Shown here piece after piece: positions 33,437-42,521 of a stretch of 45,785 bases of DNA. The position numbers and the translations under genes were made by a program. The notes under the pieces were generated by a model. That model was not told where the DNA came from, did not search any database, and worked only from the letters and a program-made list of their open reading frames with translations. The stretch covers positions 1 to 45,785 of the forward strand of contig JARXAF010000193.1 of NCBI GenBank assembly GCA_029865985.1, read 5' to 3'. Position 1 is the first letter of the stretch. Each line of letters begins with the position of its first letter. The stretch comes from Verrucomicrobiota bacterium (GTDB lineage: Bacteria; Verrucomicrobiota; Verrucomicrobiia; Limisphaerales; UBA9464).

Positions 33437-34720
33437 TCAAACCCGATCGGCCCAGCGCGGATCGGCAGCCAGCTTGCGAACCAGGTCCTTGATCTTTTGA
33501 GATTCGGACTTGGACGCCACCAGGGTCGCGTCGTCGGTGAGAACCAGAATACTGTCCTTCACGCCCACCAGTGTGATGGGCGTGCGGCCCCGAGTGCGGC
33601 CGTCGAAGACGATGTTGCGTGCGGCATCGACATGCACCAGATCCCCGATGGCGGCATTGCCCTCGGCATCTTGCTTGAGGTGGCGGGCCAGTGCTGGCCA
33701 GGCCCCCAGATCGTCCCAGTCGAAGCGACCATCGGCCACGACCACGTTCTGCGCCTTTTCCATGAGGGCGAAATCCACGCTGATCTTTCGGATCTCGGGG
33801 TACTCCTGAGCCAGGACCGTCTCGAGGCGCTTGGGTCCCTTGGCTGCGGCGGCAAACCAACGCTGACAGGCCTGGTGCATCTCCGGCTGGTGCGCGGACA
33901 AAGCATTGGTGACCGTCACAAACGACCAGACGAACATCCCTGCATTCCAGCGGTAATGCCCCGACGCGAGGTATTCCTGAGCCTTCTCCAGGGAGGGTTT
34001 TTCCACGAACCGTTCGACCTTGAAGAAGGGAGTCTTGAGCGCCTTGCCCGACGTGGGCGCAGGCAGAACAGGGCCGGAGTGGATGTACCCGTAACCCGTC
34101 TCTGGGCTCGTGGGCTGGATCCCGATGGTGACTATGACCTGACCTCGCGAAGCCACATCGAAGGCGTCCGAGAGGACTTGCCGAAACCCTTTCTCGTCAT
34201 GGATGACATGATCCGCAGGCAACACGGCCATCACAGCCGTCGCAGAGCGAGCTCCAACCACCGCCGCCCCCAGAGTGACCGCTGCGCAAGTATCCCGGCC
34301 TACCGGTTCGCCGATCACATTTTCCTTGGGCAACTCCGGCAGTTGCCGACGCACTTCGGCCGCCTGGACGGCGTTGGTGATGATGAGAATATTGGCCGCC
34401 GGCACCAACGGCCGCACCCGATCCACGGCCTGCTGCAAGAAGGATCGATCTCCCAGAAGACGAATGAGTTGCTTGGGCGTTTTCTCGCGACTCACGGGCC
34501 AAAACCGCTCGCCGCGTCCGCCAGCCATGATGATGACAAAGCGGTCCGACGAAGCACCGCGGGTCTTGGAAGCCGCTGCGGAAACCTTCCGGGAAGCCGC
34601 CGAAGAGGCAGCGACTGGCACGGCCTTGACCGCTTTGGATGGAGACTGGGGAGCCTTGGCTTGAGTGCGAGGAGCCGGCTTGGCCTGAACGGCCTTCTTC
34701 TTGGAGGGCAAACGCTTCAT
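33437..34720 (-). CDS. Mannose-1-phosphate guanylyltransferase with Lys/Ala/Pro-rich N-terminal tail
   Basis: 427 residues. From about residue 61 comes FVIIMAGGRGERFWPVSREK, then TPKQLIRLLGDRSFLQQAVD: the nucleotide-binding Gly-rich loop and 'KPKQ/TPKQFL' of mannose-1-P guanylyltransferases; GEPVGRDTCAAVTLGA, VKRFVEKP-type VERFVEKPSLEKAQEYLASG, WNAGMFVWSF and FDWDDLGAWPALARHLKQDA follow. It makes GDP-mannose. The first ~60 residues are a histone-H1-like tail (KKKAVQAKPAPRTQAKAPQS) absent from ordinary ManC proteins; there is no C-terminal isomerase domain. No Shine-Dalgarno is visible before the ATG; a start near residue 60 is possible but no good site was found there. Confidence 0.9.
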   Translation of the reverse strand: MKRLPSKKKAVQAKPAPRTQAKAPQSPSKAVKAVPVAASSAASRKVSAAASKTRGASSDRFVIIMAGGRGERFWPVSREKTPKQLIRLLGDRSFLQQAVDRVRPLVPAANILIITNAVQAAEVRRQLPELPKENVIGEPVGRDTCAAVTLGAAVVGARSATAVMAVLPADHVIHDEKGFRQVLSDAFDVASRGQVIVTIGIQPTSPETGYGYIHSGPVLPAPTSGKALKTPFFKVERFVEKPSLEKAQEYLASGHYRWNAGMFVWSFVTVTNALSAHQPEMHQACQRWFAAAAKGPKRLETVLAQEYPEIRKISVDFALMEKAQNVVVADGRFDWDDLGAWPALARHLKQDAEGNAAIGDLVHVDAARNIVFDGRTRGRTPITLVGVKDSILVLTDDATLVASKSESQKIKDLVRKLAADPRWADRV

Positions 34721-34818
34721 GAATTGAAAGTGAGTTCATCCAACACCAGATGCGCTGGAGACTTCAACGGATTCCAACCGCGGAGGGGGCTCACGGACCC
34801 GTGTCCTATCCACTCGAG

Positions 34819-36519
34819 TCAGAGCGGTCGGATGGGCACCTGCCATTCCAACTCAAAGCCGTCGTCCCGAAGCCGTTTCTGGAATTCTGCGGTGAGGTCC
34901 GATTTGGCGTAGACCTCGGCTGGAGTCCGTTTTCGGTCCAAGCAAAACGCGGCCAAAGCCCCGGCGGCTTCTCCAATGTTCCACTCCACCGGATGCAACC
35001 GATAACACCCGTTGGCGATGTGGGTGACTCCCAAACACTTGCCCGCAGCGATGAGATTTTCCACCCGCCGCGGCAACAGGGCACCCAGTGGAATTTGAAA
35101 CGGCAAGCTGGAGACATCGACATAGTTTCGCGCCCGGGTCGATGGGTGCAGGTCGATACGATAAGCCCCGACCCCCACTGAATCCGGGAATGGCGTGGCC
35201 CGCACGGTTTCGGCGGTGGCCCCCGTCTCCATCTTGCGCACCTCGGTGGACACATGGCGTTCGGTGACCGTGAATTTCGCGCGGATACGGCGGCTTTCGC
35301 GAATGTAGGGAGCGAGTGCGAATCCGTCGGAAGTGCCCAAAATACCGGCACTCGGCTTGAGCCCTGGCCAACCCGTGCCGCCATCGGGACGTGGCGCTTC
35401 GGTCTGAAGCCAATAAATGAGGCTCCGACTCAAGGCCTTGGCCTCGGCCTCGCGCTGACGGCGCTGCTCCAAACTCACGCCAGGCCCGACCAACGGAGCC
35501 AGCCAATGATCATTCTGAGGCCAATTGACCAGGCAGACCGAAGGGTGACTTCGGGGATCCTGGAATCGGGACGCATCCCGGATGCGCCGGTAGGTCCACA
35601 AATTAGGAAAGGCTCCCTCACCCACAGGATCAAAGGGGAGGCTGCGGGACTTGAGCGTGACCGGATGAGCATGTTCCCAAGCGAACAATCGCCCCGGCCA
35701 AGGCGGAGTCATCGTCGGCACATAATCTCGCCACCGAGCGTAATCATCGGGTCGCTGGAGAACGTGGTTTTGCCCGGCATGGTGTTCCAAAGCGAAGCAC
35801 CAAGTGATGGCTTGTTGGTCGAGCGGGTCGGCCAATTCTGGTGCCGAGGGTTCCCCGGTTTCTGATCGCGATTCGGCTCCGGTCACATGTTCGACACCGG
35901 CCAGGGGCAGCAGGTCGCCCAGTTCCGTGGCCTCCAGGACCCAGGGAGCCGACACCGTCCGCCGCCGCCCGCCGGTCACCTCTTCAAAAACCACCGACTC
36001 GATGCGGTCTCCCCGGACGGATGCAGCGACGGGTCGATGACCAAGCAAGATCGTCAGTCGCCCGTTGGCGATATGCGGAGCCAACAATGATTCGAGAACA
36101 GCCAGGGCCAACCTCGGTTCATGACACAAACGGGAAACCCATCCCCCGCCCGGATTGACCCGCGCCGCGGACCGGGAGGCGGCATTCAGTGGAAAGTCCC
36201 TGAGAAACCGTTGTCGGACTTCATCACGAAACTGACGGTAACTCCGGGTGCAACCGGCCTCCTCGATCCAAGGATGCTCATCGGGAGGTACGGCTTGCGA
36301 AGTGAACTGCCCCCCGATCCACAAGGTCTCCTCCGTCAACACGACCCGCTGTCCGGCGCGGCAAGCCGCCAATGCGGCCGCAACACCGCCAGTCCCGCCA
36401 CCCACAATCAGGACCGAAGCCGACAGGGAGGTCGTGCGGCGCTCGGTGGCACCGATTCCCGGAACCGAGAAACACCCACCGACCAGTCCCACGGCAGCCA
36501 AGAACGATCGACGATCCAT
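34819..36519 (-). CDS. Exported FAD-dependent oxidoreductase (FAD_oxidored family)
   Basis: 566 residues from MDRRSFLAAVGLVGGCFSVP, a Tat-like signal (RRSFL) ending near the PGIGATERR segment; an upstream ATG at 36558 is less likely. FAD site SVLIVGGGTGGVAAALAACR, then EETLWIGGQFTSQAVPPDEH. The middle has VLEATELGDLLPLAGVEHVT and the C-terminal PLGALLPRRVENLIAAGKCL then GVTHIANGCYRLHPVEWNIG, which is the usual second FAD-contact block (aGrc...h...gt.r..p...giGeA). Large exported flavoproteins of this family are common in Verrucomicrobia and Planctomycetes, often near carbohydrate genes; substrate unknown. Confidence 0.9.
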   Translation of the reverse strand: MDRRSFLAAVGLVGGCFSVPGIGATERRTTSLSASVLIVGGGTGGVAAALAACRAGQRVVLTEETLWIGGQFTSQAVPPDEHPWIEEAGCTRSYRQFRDEVRQRFLRDFPLNAASRSAARVNPGGGWVSRLCHEPRLALAVLESLLAPHIANGRLTILLGHRPVAASVRGDRIESVVFEEVTGGRRRTVSAPWVLEATELGDLLPLAGVEHVTGAESRSETGEPSAPELADPLDQQAITWCFALEHHAGQNHVLQRPDDYARWRDYVPTMTPPWPGRLFAWEHAHPVTLKSRSLPFDPVGEGAFPNLWTYRRIRDASRFQDPRSHPSVCLVNWPQNDHWLAPLVGPGVSLEQRRQREAEAKALSRSLIYWLQTEAPRPDGGTGWPGLKPSAGILGTSDGFALAPYIRESRRIRAKFTVTERHVSTEVRKMETGATAETVRATPFPDSVGVGAYRIDLHPSTRARNYVDVSSLPFQIPLGALLPRRVENLIAAGKCLGVTHIANGCYRLHPVEWNIGEAAGALAAFCLDRKRTPAEVYAKSDLTAEFQKRLRDDGFELEWQVPIRPL

Positions 36520-36617
36520 GCTGGAAAACTGACACCTGTCTTCGGCATTCGCGAGCACTCTTCCTGCTGTCTTACGAACTCAAAAACTCAGATTTTCGGA
36601 AAATATCGGTTCGGTAA

Positions 36618-36651
36618 GGGTGTTACAAATTTCGGGGGGGGGTGTTACAAA
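36618..36651 (+). promoter_or_regulatory. Direct repeat GGGTGTTACAAA, 22-bp period, upstream of the sigma-kinase operon
   Basis: GGGTGTTACAAA occurs at 36618-36629 and 36640-36651, so the copies are on the same DNA face two turns apart. A run of nine G (36634-36642) fills much of the spacer and runs into copy 2. The block is in an AT-rich stretch about 80-115 bp before the sigma start. Likely a regulator or alternative sigma binding site; not a repeat I can name. Confidence 0.5.
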
Positions 36652-36732
36652 ATATATTTCAAAAACATCAACTTTTTCCCATCCGCTTCCAGCGGGTTGC
36701 AGTGTATCCCAACTGAAGGACCCACCAATCTT

Positions 36733-37341
36733 GTGATCGAAGCACCCACCACGAATGCCCAATGGCTCACCGCAGCCAAGGATTTAACGGATGACACGAC
36801 TTGGAAACAGCTCTCCGAGACGTATCGGTTACCGATCCTAAAACACTGTGCCAACAGCGGTCTGACGCCCGCCGAGGCCGAAGAAGTGGTTCAGGAAACC
36901 TTCGCACAACTGGCCATACAAATCGGGAAAACCACAGAACCCTGGGAAGCCCCATCATTGCGAGCCTGGCTGACGGATGTGGTCAATCGCCACATCATCG
37001 ACCACCACAAGAACAACACGGCCCACCGCCTCCCGGAACAGCTCCAAGCGATGGTGCAAGAGTGGGTGGAGTCTCAGGATGGAGGCGAATCATCGCACGC
37101 GGAGCGAGCCGAAGCCGAATCACACCTCTGGGCACTGTCACTCCATCGAGCCCGCAATCAGTTTTCCGCGCAGCATTGGCAAATCTTTGACGCCTATGCG
37201 ATTCAAGGACTGACCTCCAAAAAAGTGTCTGAGCTTTTCAACACCAGCCACTTCAACGTCCGCCTCATCGCCCATCGAATGAAAAAGATGGTCCGACAGA
37301 CCTACAATCAGCTACTGAAGGAAGAGATTCATCTTCCCTAG
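36733..37341 (+). CDS. ECF-type sigma-70 family factor (partner of the downstream kinase)
   Basis: 202 residues from a GTG at 36733, preceded by GAAGGA 12 nt upstream. Region 2 is at about 34-90 (LPILKHCANSGLTPAEAEEV, VQETFAQLAIQ, LRAWLTDVVNRHIIDHHKNN) and region 4 at about 145-195 (AQHWQIFDAYAIQGLTSKKV, SELFNTSHFNVRLIAHRMKK). No N-terminal region 1 and no fused C-terminal domain. The frame is open much further upstream but that part is a shadow of the FAD gene. Followed after 2 bp by the kinase, an arrangement known from Planctomycetes/Verrucomicrobia in which the kinase is thought to control the sigma factor. Confidence 0.85.
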   Translation: MIEAPTTNAQWLTAAKDLTDDTTWKQLSETYRLPILKHCANSGLTPAEAEEVVQETFAQLAIQIGKTTEPWEAPSLRAWLTDVVNRHIIDHHKNNTAHRLPEQLQAMVQEWVESQDGGESSHAERAEAESHLWALSLHRARNQFSAQHWQIFDAYAIQGLTSKKVSELFNTSHFNVRLIAHRMKKMVRQTYNQLLKEEIHLP

Positions 37342-37343
37342 CT

Positions 37344-39197
37344 ATGACCCGGGACGTCCCGCCGCTGCCCCCTGATTACGAGCTGATCCGATCCCTATCC
37401 CAGCGGGAGAAATCCTGGGTGATGCAGGTGCGCGACCCTCAGTATCGCCCCTGCTGCCTGAAGCTGACTTATTCGACGAGCCCGGCTCACCTACAAGAAC
37501 AGATCGCCCTGCGGAACGATCTGATGCACCTGTCACAGAGCACCCCCGGCCTCCTGCCCATGCTCGACTGGGGTGCCAACACCGATGCGGGAATCCTTTG
37601 GGAAAAATTCCCACTGGCTGACGATGTGACCGGGTCCTCGCCCGAGGAGTCCGCAACCTACCTCCCTATGACCCTGGGGGAATGGTGCAAAGGACAAAAC
37701 AACCCCAACACACTGACTGTGATCCGTTGGGGAATCCGTCTGGCCTCTGCCTTGGAGGCGCTGCATGGAGAAGGCCTGCTCCACCTCGACATCAAGCCGG
37801 CCAACATCTTGTTCATCGATGGGCTTCCAGTCCTGGGTGATTACGGATCGGTGAGTCGGTCCGTGCAGCCTCACCGGCATCTCGGTTCTGATGGCTACTA
37901 CCCGCCCGACAAGAGTGGATCAGTGGGGCTCGATGTCTTCGCCTTGGGGCGGACTCTCTACGAAGTCTGGAGCGGTCTGGATCGATACCATTTCCCCAAC
38001 TTGCCGGTACGTGTTCTCAATGATCCGCAGTGGCAATCCCATGGCTGGTTGCTCAACGAGGCTTTGATTCGGGCGACCGATATCCGCATCACCCGACGCC
38101 TTTCTGACGCTGGCCAGTTTGGCAAAGTTCTCTCTCAGGCTGAAGAAGGCCAAACCCGACTCTCCCGAAGGAAGGCCGCTGCCGCCCTCGTCACTCTGGG
38201 CGCCGTTGCCACCGGATTCTTCATCGCTCGAAATCTCCCGTCGCACCGTGCAGTTTGGCGTCATCACTCGAAGGCTCGGTTCGGCTACGAACAATGGAAT
38301 GCCAGCGAACTGACCTGCGATTGGAAGACTCGGATGCTTTACTGCGTCACAGCCGATGCTCGAGGGTCCTTCTTCCAGCGGTATGACCTGGAACGCCTTC
38401 AGTGGAAGTACACCGCGTTCCCCAAGGGCCCTCATCGCATCCCCTTCTGCACCTTCGCTCCATGGTCCGAGGATTTGGTTTTCTGCGAGTCGGTGTCGGG
38501 TCAGGTCTTCCGCATGCCCATGGATGGATCCCCGCCAGAACCCATCCCCACCCAGGTTCTGAACCAGTTGGATTTCGCCGGTTCCGGCTACGTCAATCCG
38601 ATCACGCGGCGACTCGGGATGTTTGCCGGATACGGCAATTTCAAGGTCAACAACCGCCGCTACGAATACGATCCCAAGACCGGCATCTGGGAGCGAGTCA
38701 CCGAGAATTCAACCCAACGGCCGTGGCCGCGTGGGGGATCCATGATGATTCCAGGAAAGGATCGCAAAACCTGGTTCGTCTTCGGTGGTCCCGGAAATCA
38801 AGAAGGTCCGGAGGGACGGCGTGAACCGGGGCTGAAATCCTTCGGTGGCACCTACTACCCGCTCGATGATTTCTGGCAACTCGATGTGGCGACCCAACAG
38901 TGGCGACCCTTGCTGGGTGTTCAGGAGTGGACTCCGAAAGGCCTGCGGAAGGCCGTCTACCACCCGGGTCTCGATGGGGTCCTCTTCCTGACGGGCAACG
39001 AACCCACCCATCCAGCTGAAGCCCGATTCCATTTGTGGACCTCCTCTGGAGATCGCCTGCCCCAGGCCCTGCCCAATCGCGGTGATACCCCGCCCCCGCT
39101 CTTTCGCTGCTGGACACTGCTGGTCGAGCCCGATTCGAAGGCCCTCTGGGTTTTTGCCGACGAAGGAATCTTCACCGTCACCATCGAAGCGGCCTGA
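37344..39197 (+). CDS. Membrane Ser/Thr protein kinase-like protein with propeller-type sensor region
   Basis: 617 residues. Kinase domain about 10-265: the ATP lysine is probably Lys40 (PCCLKLTYS), catalytic loop HLDIKPANILF (147-157; Asp149, Asn154), metal loop DYG (166-168) in place of DFG, and GSDGYYPPDK in the activation-segment end. The N-lobe Gly-rich loop is not recognisable. One membrane helix about 279-297 (AAALVTLGAVATGFFIA). The outer ~310 residues have Kelch/propeller-like strands (NNRRYEYDPKTGIWERVTEN, WFVFGGPGNQEGPEGRREP, FWQLDVATQQWRPLLGVQEW). A cytoplasmic kinase with an extracytoplasmic sensor is inferred. Translation probably couples to the sigma gene. Confidence 0.85.
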   Translation: MTRDVPPLPPDYELIRSLSQREKSWVMQVRDPQYRPCCLKLTYSTSPAHLQEQIALRNDLMHLSQSTPGLLPMLDWGANTDAGILWEKFPLADDVTGSSPEESATYLPMTLGEWCKGQNNPNTLTVIRWGIRLASALEALHGEGLLHLDIKPANILFIDGLPVLGDYGSVSRSVQPHRHLGSDGYYPPDKSGSVGLDVFALGRTLYEVWSGLDRYHFPNLPVRVLNDPQWQSHGWLLNEALIRATDIRITRRLSDAGQFGKVLSQAEEGQTRLSRRKAAAALVTLGAVATGFFIARNLPSHRAVWRHHSKARFGYEQWNASELTCDWKTRMLYCVTADARGSFFQRYDLERLQWKYTAFPKGPHRIPFCTFAPWSEDLVFCESVSGQVFRMPMDGSPPEPIPTQVLNQLDFAGSGYVNPITRRLGMFAGYGNFKVNNRRYEYDPKTGIWERVTENSTQRPWPRGGSMMIPGKDRKTWFVFGGPGNQEGPEGRREPGLKSFGGTYYPLDDFWQLDVATQQWRPLLGVQEWTPKGLRKAVYHPGLDGVLFLTGNEPTHPAEARFHLWTSSGDRLPQALPNRGDTPPPLFRCWTLLVEPDSKALWVFADEGIFTVTIEAA

Positions 39198-39281
39198 TCG
39201 GCGCCGCGCCGCGCCCGAAAAACAATATCCGAAAACACTTGCTCCCGCCCCGCCTCATCCTTAGCTTCGCGGCTCCTTTGT

Positions 39282-39358
39282 GCACCCGTAGCTCAATTGG
39301 ATAGAGCGGCTGACTACGGATCAGCAGGTTCCAGGTTCAACTCCTGGCGGGTGCACCA
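39282..39358 (+). tRNA. tRNA-Arg (anticodon ACG)
   Basis: 77 nt forming a full cloverleaf. The acceptor GCACCCG/CGGGTGC, D arm GCTC/GAGC, anticodon stem GCTGA/TCAGC with loop CTACGGA (anticodon ACG), variable AGGTT, T arm CCAGG/CCTGG with loop TTCAACT, and an encoded CCA end. Reads CGN arginine codons (A34 normally edited to inosine). No second tRNA nearby. Confidence 0.97.
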
Positions 39359-39679
39359 GGTTTTTCCCTCCACCGATTTTCGATCAATATTTCGATCGAT
39401 CTTCCGATCACTCCCCGCAGTTTTTCGGACGATTTGTCTCTCTGATGACCCCGTTTCCACTGAACCGGACGATCCGAGTTGTGAGGTGATTTTTTTGAGT
39501 TCCATCCTGACGTCAGAGGATCACCCAAATATCACCCCACCCAAAATCTGCTCGATGCTCAGCCCATTCCTGAGCTCCAACGATTCAAGCCACCCGCCGT
39601 CCATCCAGAAGCCCGCCCTTCGTTGATCGATGGGCGAGTCCTGAGACAATGCGGTCGCCCTACTGGGCTTTCAACGCCG
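39359..39679. other. Intergenic stretch after tRNA-Arg, no gene seen
   Basis: About 320 bp between the tRNA and the xylulokinase stop. It is less GC-rich than its surroundings and starts with a T run. It contains three near-repeats of TTTCGATCA (39378-39412, the third as TTCCGATCA). No hairpin terminator and no convincing ORF; I found no duplicate of the tRNA 3' end here, so no integration site is claimed. Confidence 0.5.
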
Positions 39680-41209
39680 TCAACCCACCTGGCGGCGGTG
39701 CTGGGCAAAGGCGGGGCGCAACGAACGAGCCAATTCTTCCTGCAACTGCTGAAGCCCTTCATAGACCGCCACATGGGCCGCCTTGGGGGTCGTGGTCTCA
39801 TTGGCGTTGACCGAAACAAAGCGGTCGGTGATTTCGGAAATACCGACATTCTCCCCTTTCTCCCGCCGCCAGCACCAGAGCGCCTGCAGAGCCGCACCGT
39901 AGGCTGCCCCTTCGGCGACCTTCAGGGTCACCACCTCGGCGTTGAAAACGTCGGCCATGATTTGCCGCCACAGCTTGGACTTCGCACCACCGCCCGTGGC
40001 CCGAACCTGCTGGGCAGCGACGCCCAGCGTGGCGAGGCGGCGCAAGCCGTAATTCATACCCAGAGTGACACCCTCCATGGCCGCCCGGGCGTAGTGCGAT
40101 GAAGTGAAGGTCTTGGGACGAACACCGAAGAACACACCCGTCCCGTCCGGAATGTTCGGGGTGCGCTCGCCTTCCAGGTAAGGCAGGAGCATCAGGCCAT
40201 CCGAACCCGCCGGAGCCTTGGCAGCGATCTTCTCGAATTGGGCATGATCGAGACCTGCCTCGGATCGAACCATCTCCGTGGCCACAGTGACATTCATGGT
40301 GCACAAGAGCGGCAGCCACCGGTTGGTCGAATCGCAGAAGGCGGCGATTTCACCCGCAGGATCCACCACCGGCTTCTCAGCGCAGGCATAGATGGTTCCA
40401 CTGGTACCGAAGCTCGCCGTGACGACGCCCTCGCGGGTATTTCCCGTGCCGATGGCGCCCATCATGTTGTCGCCGCCGCCGGCGCTGACAATGACACCAG
40501 GGTTCAACCCCAAAGCCTTGGCAGTCTTGGCCGACAGTCGACCGGCCGGCCGATCGCTGGAGGACAGCGCCGGCAACTTGCCTTCCAATTCAGGATCGAT
40601 GGCGCGGATCACCGCGGAAGACCATCGACGACGGCGGACATCCATGAGTGCCGTGCCCGAGGCATCGCCGTACTCCATGAACTTGTCGCCCGTGAGCCAA
40701 AAGTTGAGGTAATCATGCGGCAAAAGAACCGTCGCCAAACGGGCGAAGTTCTCAGGCTCGTGCCGCTTGAGCCACAGGATCTTGGGCGCCGTGAAACCCG
40801 GCAGGACAGCGTTGCCCAAGGCTTGGTGGGTTTTCTTGGCACCTCCCACCGCGGCCGTGATCTCGGCACACTCCGGAGCCGTGACCGTGTCGCACCAGAG
40901 TTTGGCAGGTCGGATCACCCGGTCTTGGGCGTCGAGCGGAACGAACCCATGCTGTTGACCGCTCACACCGATGGCGACGACTTCCGCCGCCTTGGCCTTG
41001 GCGGATTTCAAGGCCGCCTGAATGGCCCGGGTGGTGGCTCGAACCCATTGGGCGGGATCTTGTTCCTTGGCTCCGGCCGGGAGCCCGGACAAGAGACTGT
41101 GCGGGGCCGAACCCTCTCCCAGAACGCGACCAGAGACGGCATCAACGACCAACGCCTTGGTGGATTGCGTGCCGGAATCAATGCCAATGAGAAGTGAACG
41201 TTGAGCCAT
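39680..41209 (-). CDS. xylB: Xylulokinase (FGGY family)
   Basis: 509 residues from MAQRSLLIG; the open frame above 41209 has no similarity. FGGY blocks: LLIGIDSGTQSTKALVVDAV, AIGVSGQQHGFVPLDAQDRV, GGGDNMMGAIGTGNTREGVV, and the C-terminal GGGAKSKLWRQIMADVFNAE. The 'GQQHG' motif is that of xylulose kinases, which phosphorylate D-xylulose to feed the pentose phosphate route. There is no xylose isomerase or transporter in the window. Confidence 0.94.
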   Translation of the reverse strand: MAQRSLLIGIDSGTQSTKALVVDAVSGRVLGEGSAPHSLLSGLPAGAKEQDPAQWVRATTRAIQAALKSAKAKAAEVVAIGVSGQQHGFVPLDAQDRVIRPAKLWCDTVTAPECAEITAAVGGAKKTHQALGNAVLPGFTAPKILWLKRHEPENFARLATVLLPHDYLNFWLTGDKFMEYGDASGTALMDVRRRRWSSAVIRAIDPELEGKLPALSSSDRPAGRLSAKTAKALGLNPGVIVSAGGGDNMMGAIGTGNTREGVVTASFGTSGTIYACAEKPVVDPAGEIAAFCDSTNRWLPLLCTMNVTVATEMVRSEAGLDHAQFEKIAAKAPAGSDGLMLLPYLEGERTPNIPDGTGVFFGVRPKTFTSSHYARAAMEGVTLGMNYGLRRLATLGVAAQQVRATGGGAKSKLWRQIMADVFNAEVVTLKVAEGAAYGAALQALWCWRREKGENVGISEITDRFVSVNANETTTPKAAHVAVYEGLQQLQEELARSLRPAFAQHRRQVG

Positions 41210-41276
41210 AGGACGTGGGAGGCATCGTGAAATCACCCCCACCCCGCTGTCGAGCCCACGGTGACACCCCAACGGG

Positions 41277-42521
41277 TCAATGCATGTGCAGCGGGGACAT
41301 GAAATAGAGGCGTCCCTCCGGAAGCCTGGATTGGAGCGGCAGTCCCAAGTCCACCTTGACCGAACCGGAACGCGCCTGGCCCAGCAGCGAGAGGAAACCC
41401 GGGAACCGAAATTGCGGCTGATAGGCGACCAGCTTGGCATCCTCCAAGTGCACCAACTTCAAAGCCCGATCGAAGGCGACCTCGAAATTCCCCAACTCAT
41501 CGACCAGGCCGAGATTCAACGCCTGCTGACCCGAAAGAATTCGGCCATCAGCGAACGCGGTCCAGTTGGGGGCCAGTTTTCGGCCGTCGGTGACCCCTTC
41601 TTTCTGGTTGAGTTCATCCGCACGATTGCGGCCCGTTCGGATGATGTCCTTAAACTTGGCAAAACTCTCGTCGATCATGGACTGAAGGATGGCGCGCTCT
41701 TCGGGCAGCTCCTCCCCGGGCAGCTTTTCGCCGCTCATCATATCCTTCAGCTTGCCGCTCTTGGTGATTTCGGGCCGAACGCCCACCTTGTCCATCAGGC
41801 CGCGGTAATTGTAGCTGTGGAAGATGACACCGATGCTGCCAGTCATGGTCAACTCATTGGCGACAATCCAACGACACGGAGCGCTCACATAATAGCCACC
41901 CGACGCCGCCAAAGATCCCATGGATGCCACGACAGGAATGTCATGTCCCTCCTGGAAATCCTGAATCAGGCGGTAAATCTCATCGCTGGCCAGCACCTCA
42001 CCACCCGGAGAATCCACCTTGAGGATGACGGCGGAAACCCCTTCCACAGCCGCCCGCTCCAATTGGTCACCCACCAATTCCACCAGCGAAGATCCGACGT
42101 CGGAGAGCACCTGGCCACTGATGACGCCTTCAAGGCTGATCACCGCGACCTTGTCGTGGGAAGAGGACTCACGCACCACGACCTCGTGCAACTCGGCGGC
42201 ACCGGGTGATTGAGTTGAATGATGGTGGGTCCAATTCAAATCCGACTTGGCGAACAAAACCTTGGCGAACAAAACGAATCCCAAGACCACCAAGCAAATC
42301 ACCAGAAATGCGGGCACGCCGAGAGCCATCCACTTCCAGGCGCCACGGTTGGTTCGCTCCGGCCGTTCCGTCGAATGGGTCATGATGGGTTGCGGGCGCG
42401 GCGGAGGAGCACCGGGTATGGATCCAGACGTGGGAATCACCGGGGGAATGGCCGGCGGAACCGAACTAGAAACAGGCGGCACGACAGCACCTTCCGACGA
42501 CGACGACTCAGACGAATCCAT
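41277..42521 (-). CDS. sppA: Signal peptide peptidase SppA-like (S49) protease
   Basis: 414 residues. A Pro/Ser-rich cytoplasmic N-terminal tail (~70 residues, PGAPPPRPQPIM) is followed by a membrane helix (WMALGVPAFLVICLVVLGFV). The protease domain has VAVISLEGVISGQVLSD, AVILKVDSPGGEVLASDEIY, the nucleophile Ser in MGSLAASGGYYVSAPC, TMTGSIGVIFHSYN, and the general-base Lys in ITKSGKLKDMMS, matching short (Bacillus-type) SppA. It degrades signal-peptide remnants in the membrane. The N-terminal tail is longer than usual. Confidence 0.92.
   Translation of the reverse strand: MDSSESSSSEGAVVPPVSSSVPPAIPPVIPTSGSIPGAPPPRPQPIMTHSTERPERTNRGAWKWMALGVPAFLVICLVVLGFVLFAKVLFAKSDLNWTHHHSTQSPGAAELHEVVVRESSSHDKVAVISLEGVISGQVLSDVGSSLVELVGDQLERAAVEGVSAVILKVDSPGGEVLASDEIYRLIQDFQEGHDIPVVASMGSLAASGGYYVSAPCRWIVANELTMTGSIGVIFHSYNYRGLMDKVGVRPEITKSGKLKDMMSGEKLPGEELPEERAILQSMIDESFAKFKDIIRTGRNRADELNQKEGVTDGRKLAPNWTAFADGRILSGQQALNLGLVDELGNFEVAFDRALKLVHLEDAKLVAYQPQFRFPGFLSLLGQARSGSVKVDLGLPLQSRLPEGRLYFMSPLHMH

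Noticed and set aside
33497-34912. 471-codon plus-strand frame
   Set aside because: Antisense to the mannose-1-phosphate guanylyltransferase, with no recognisable protein family.
36121-36732. Long in-frame extension upstream of the sigma factor
   Set aside because: It is antisense to the FAD oxidoreductase gene and shows no sigma-factor features; the real start is near 36733.
39282-39679. Possible tRNA-associated integration site
   Set aside because: No integrase, no duplicate of the tRNA 3' end within the window, and flanking genes look like ordinary chromosome.
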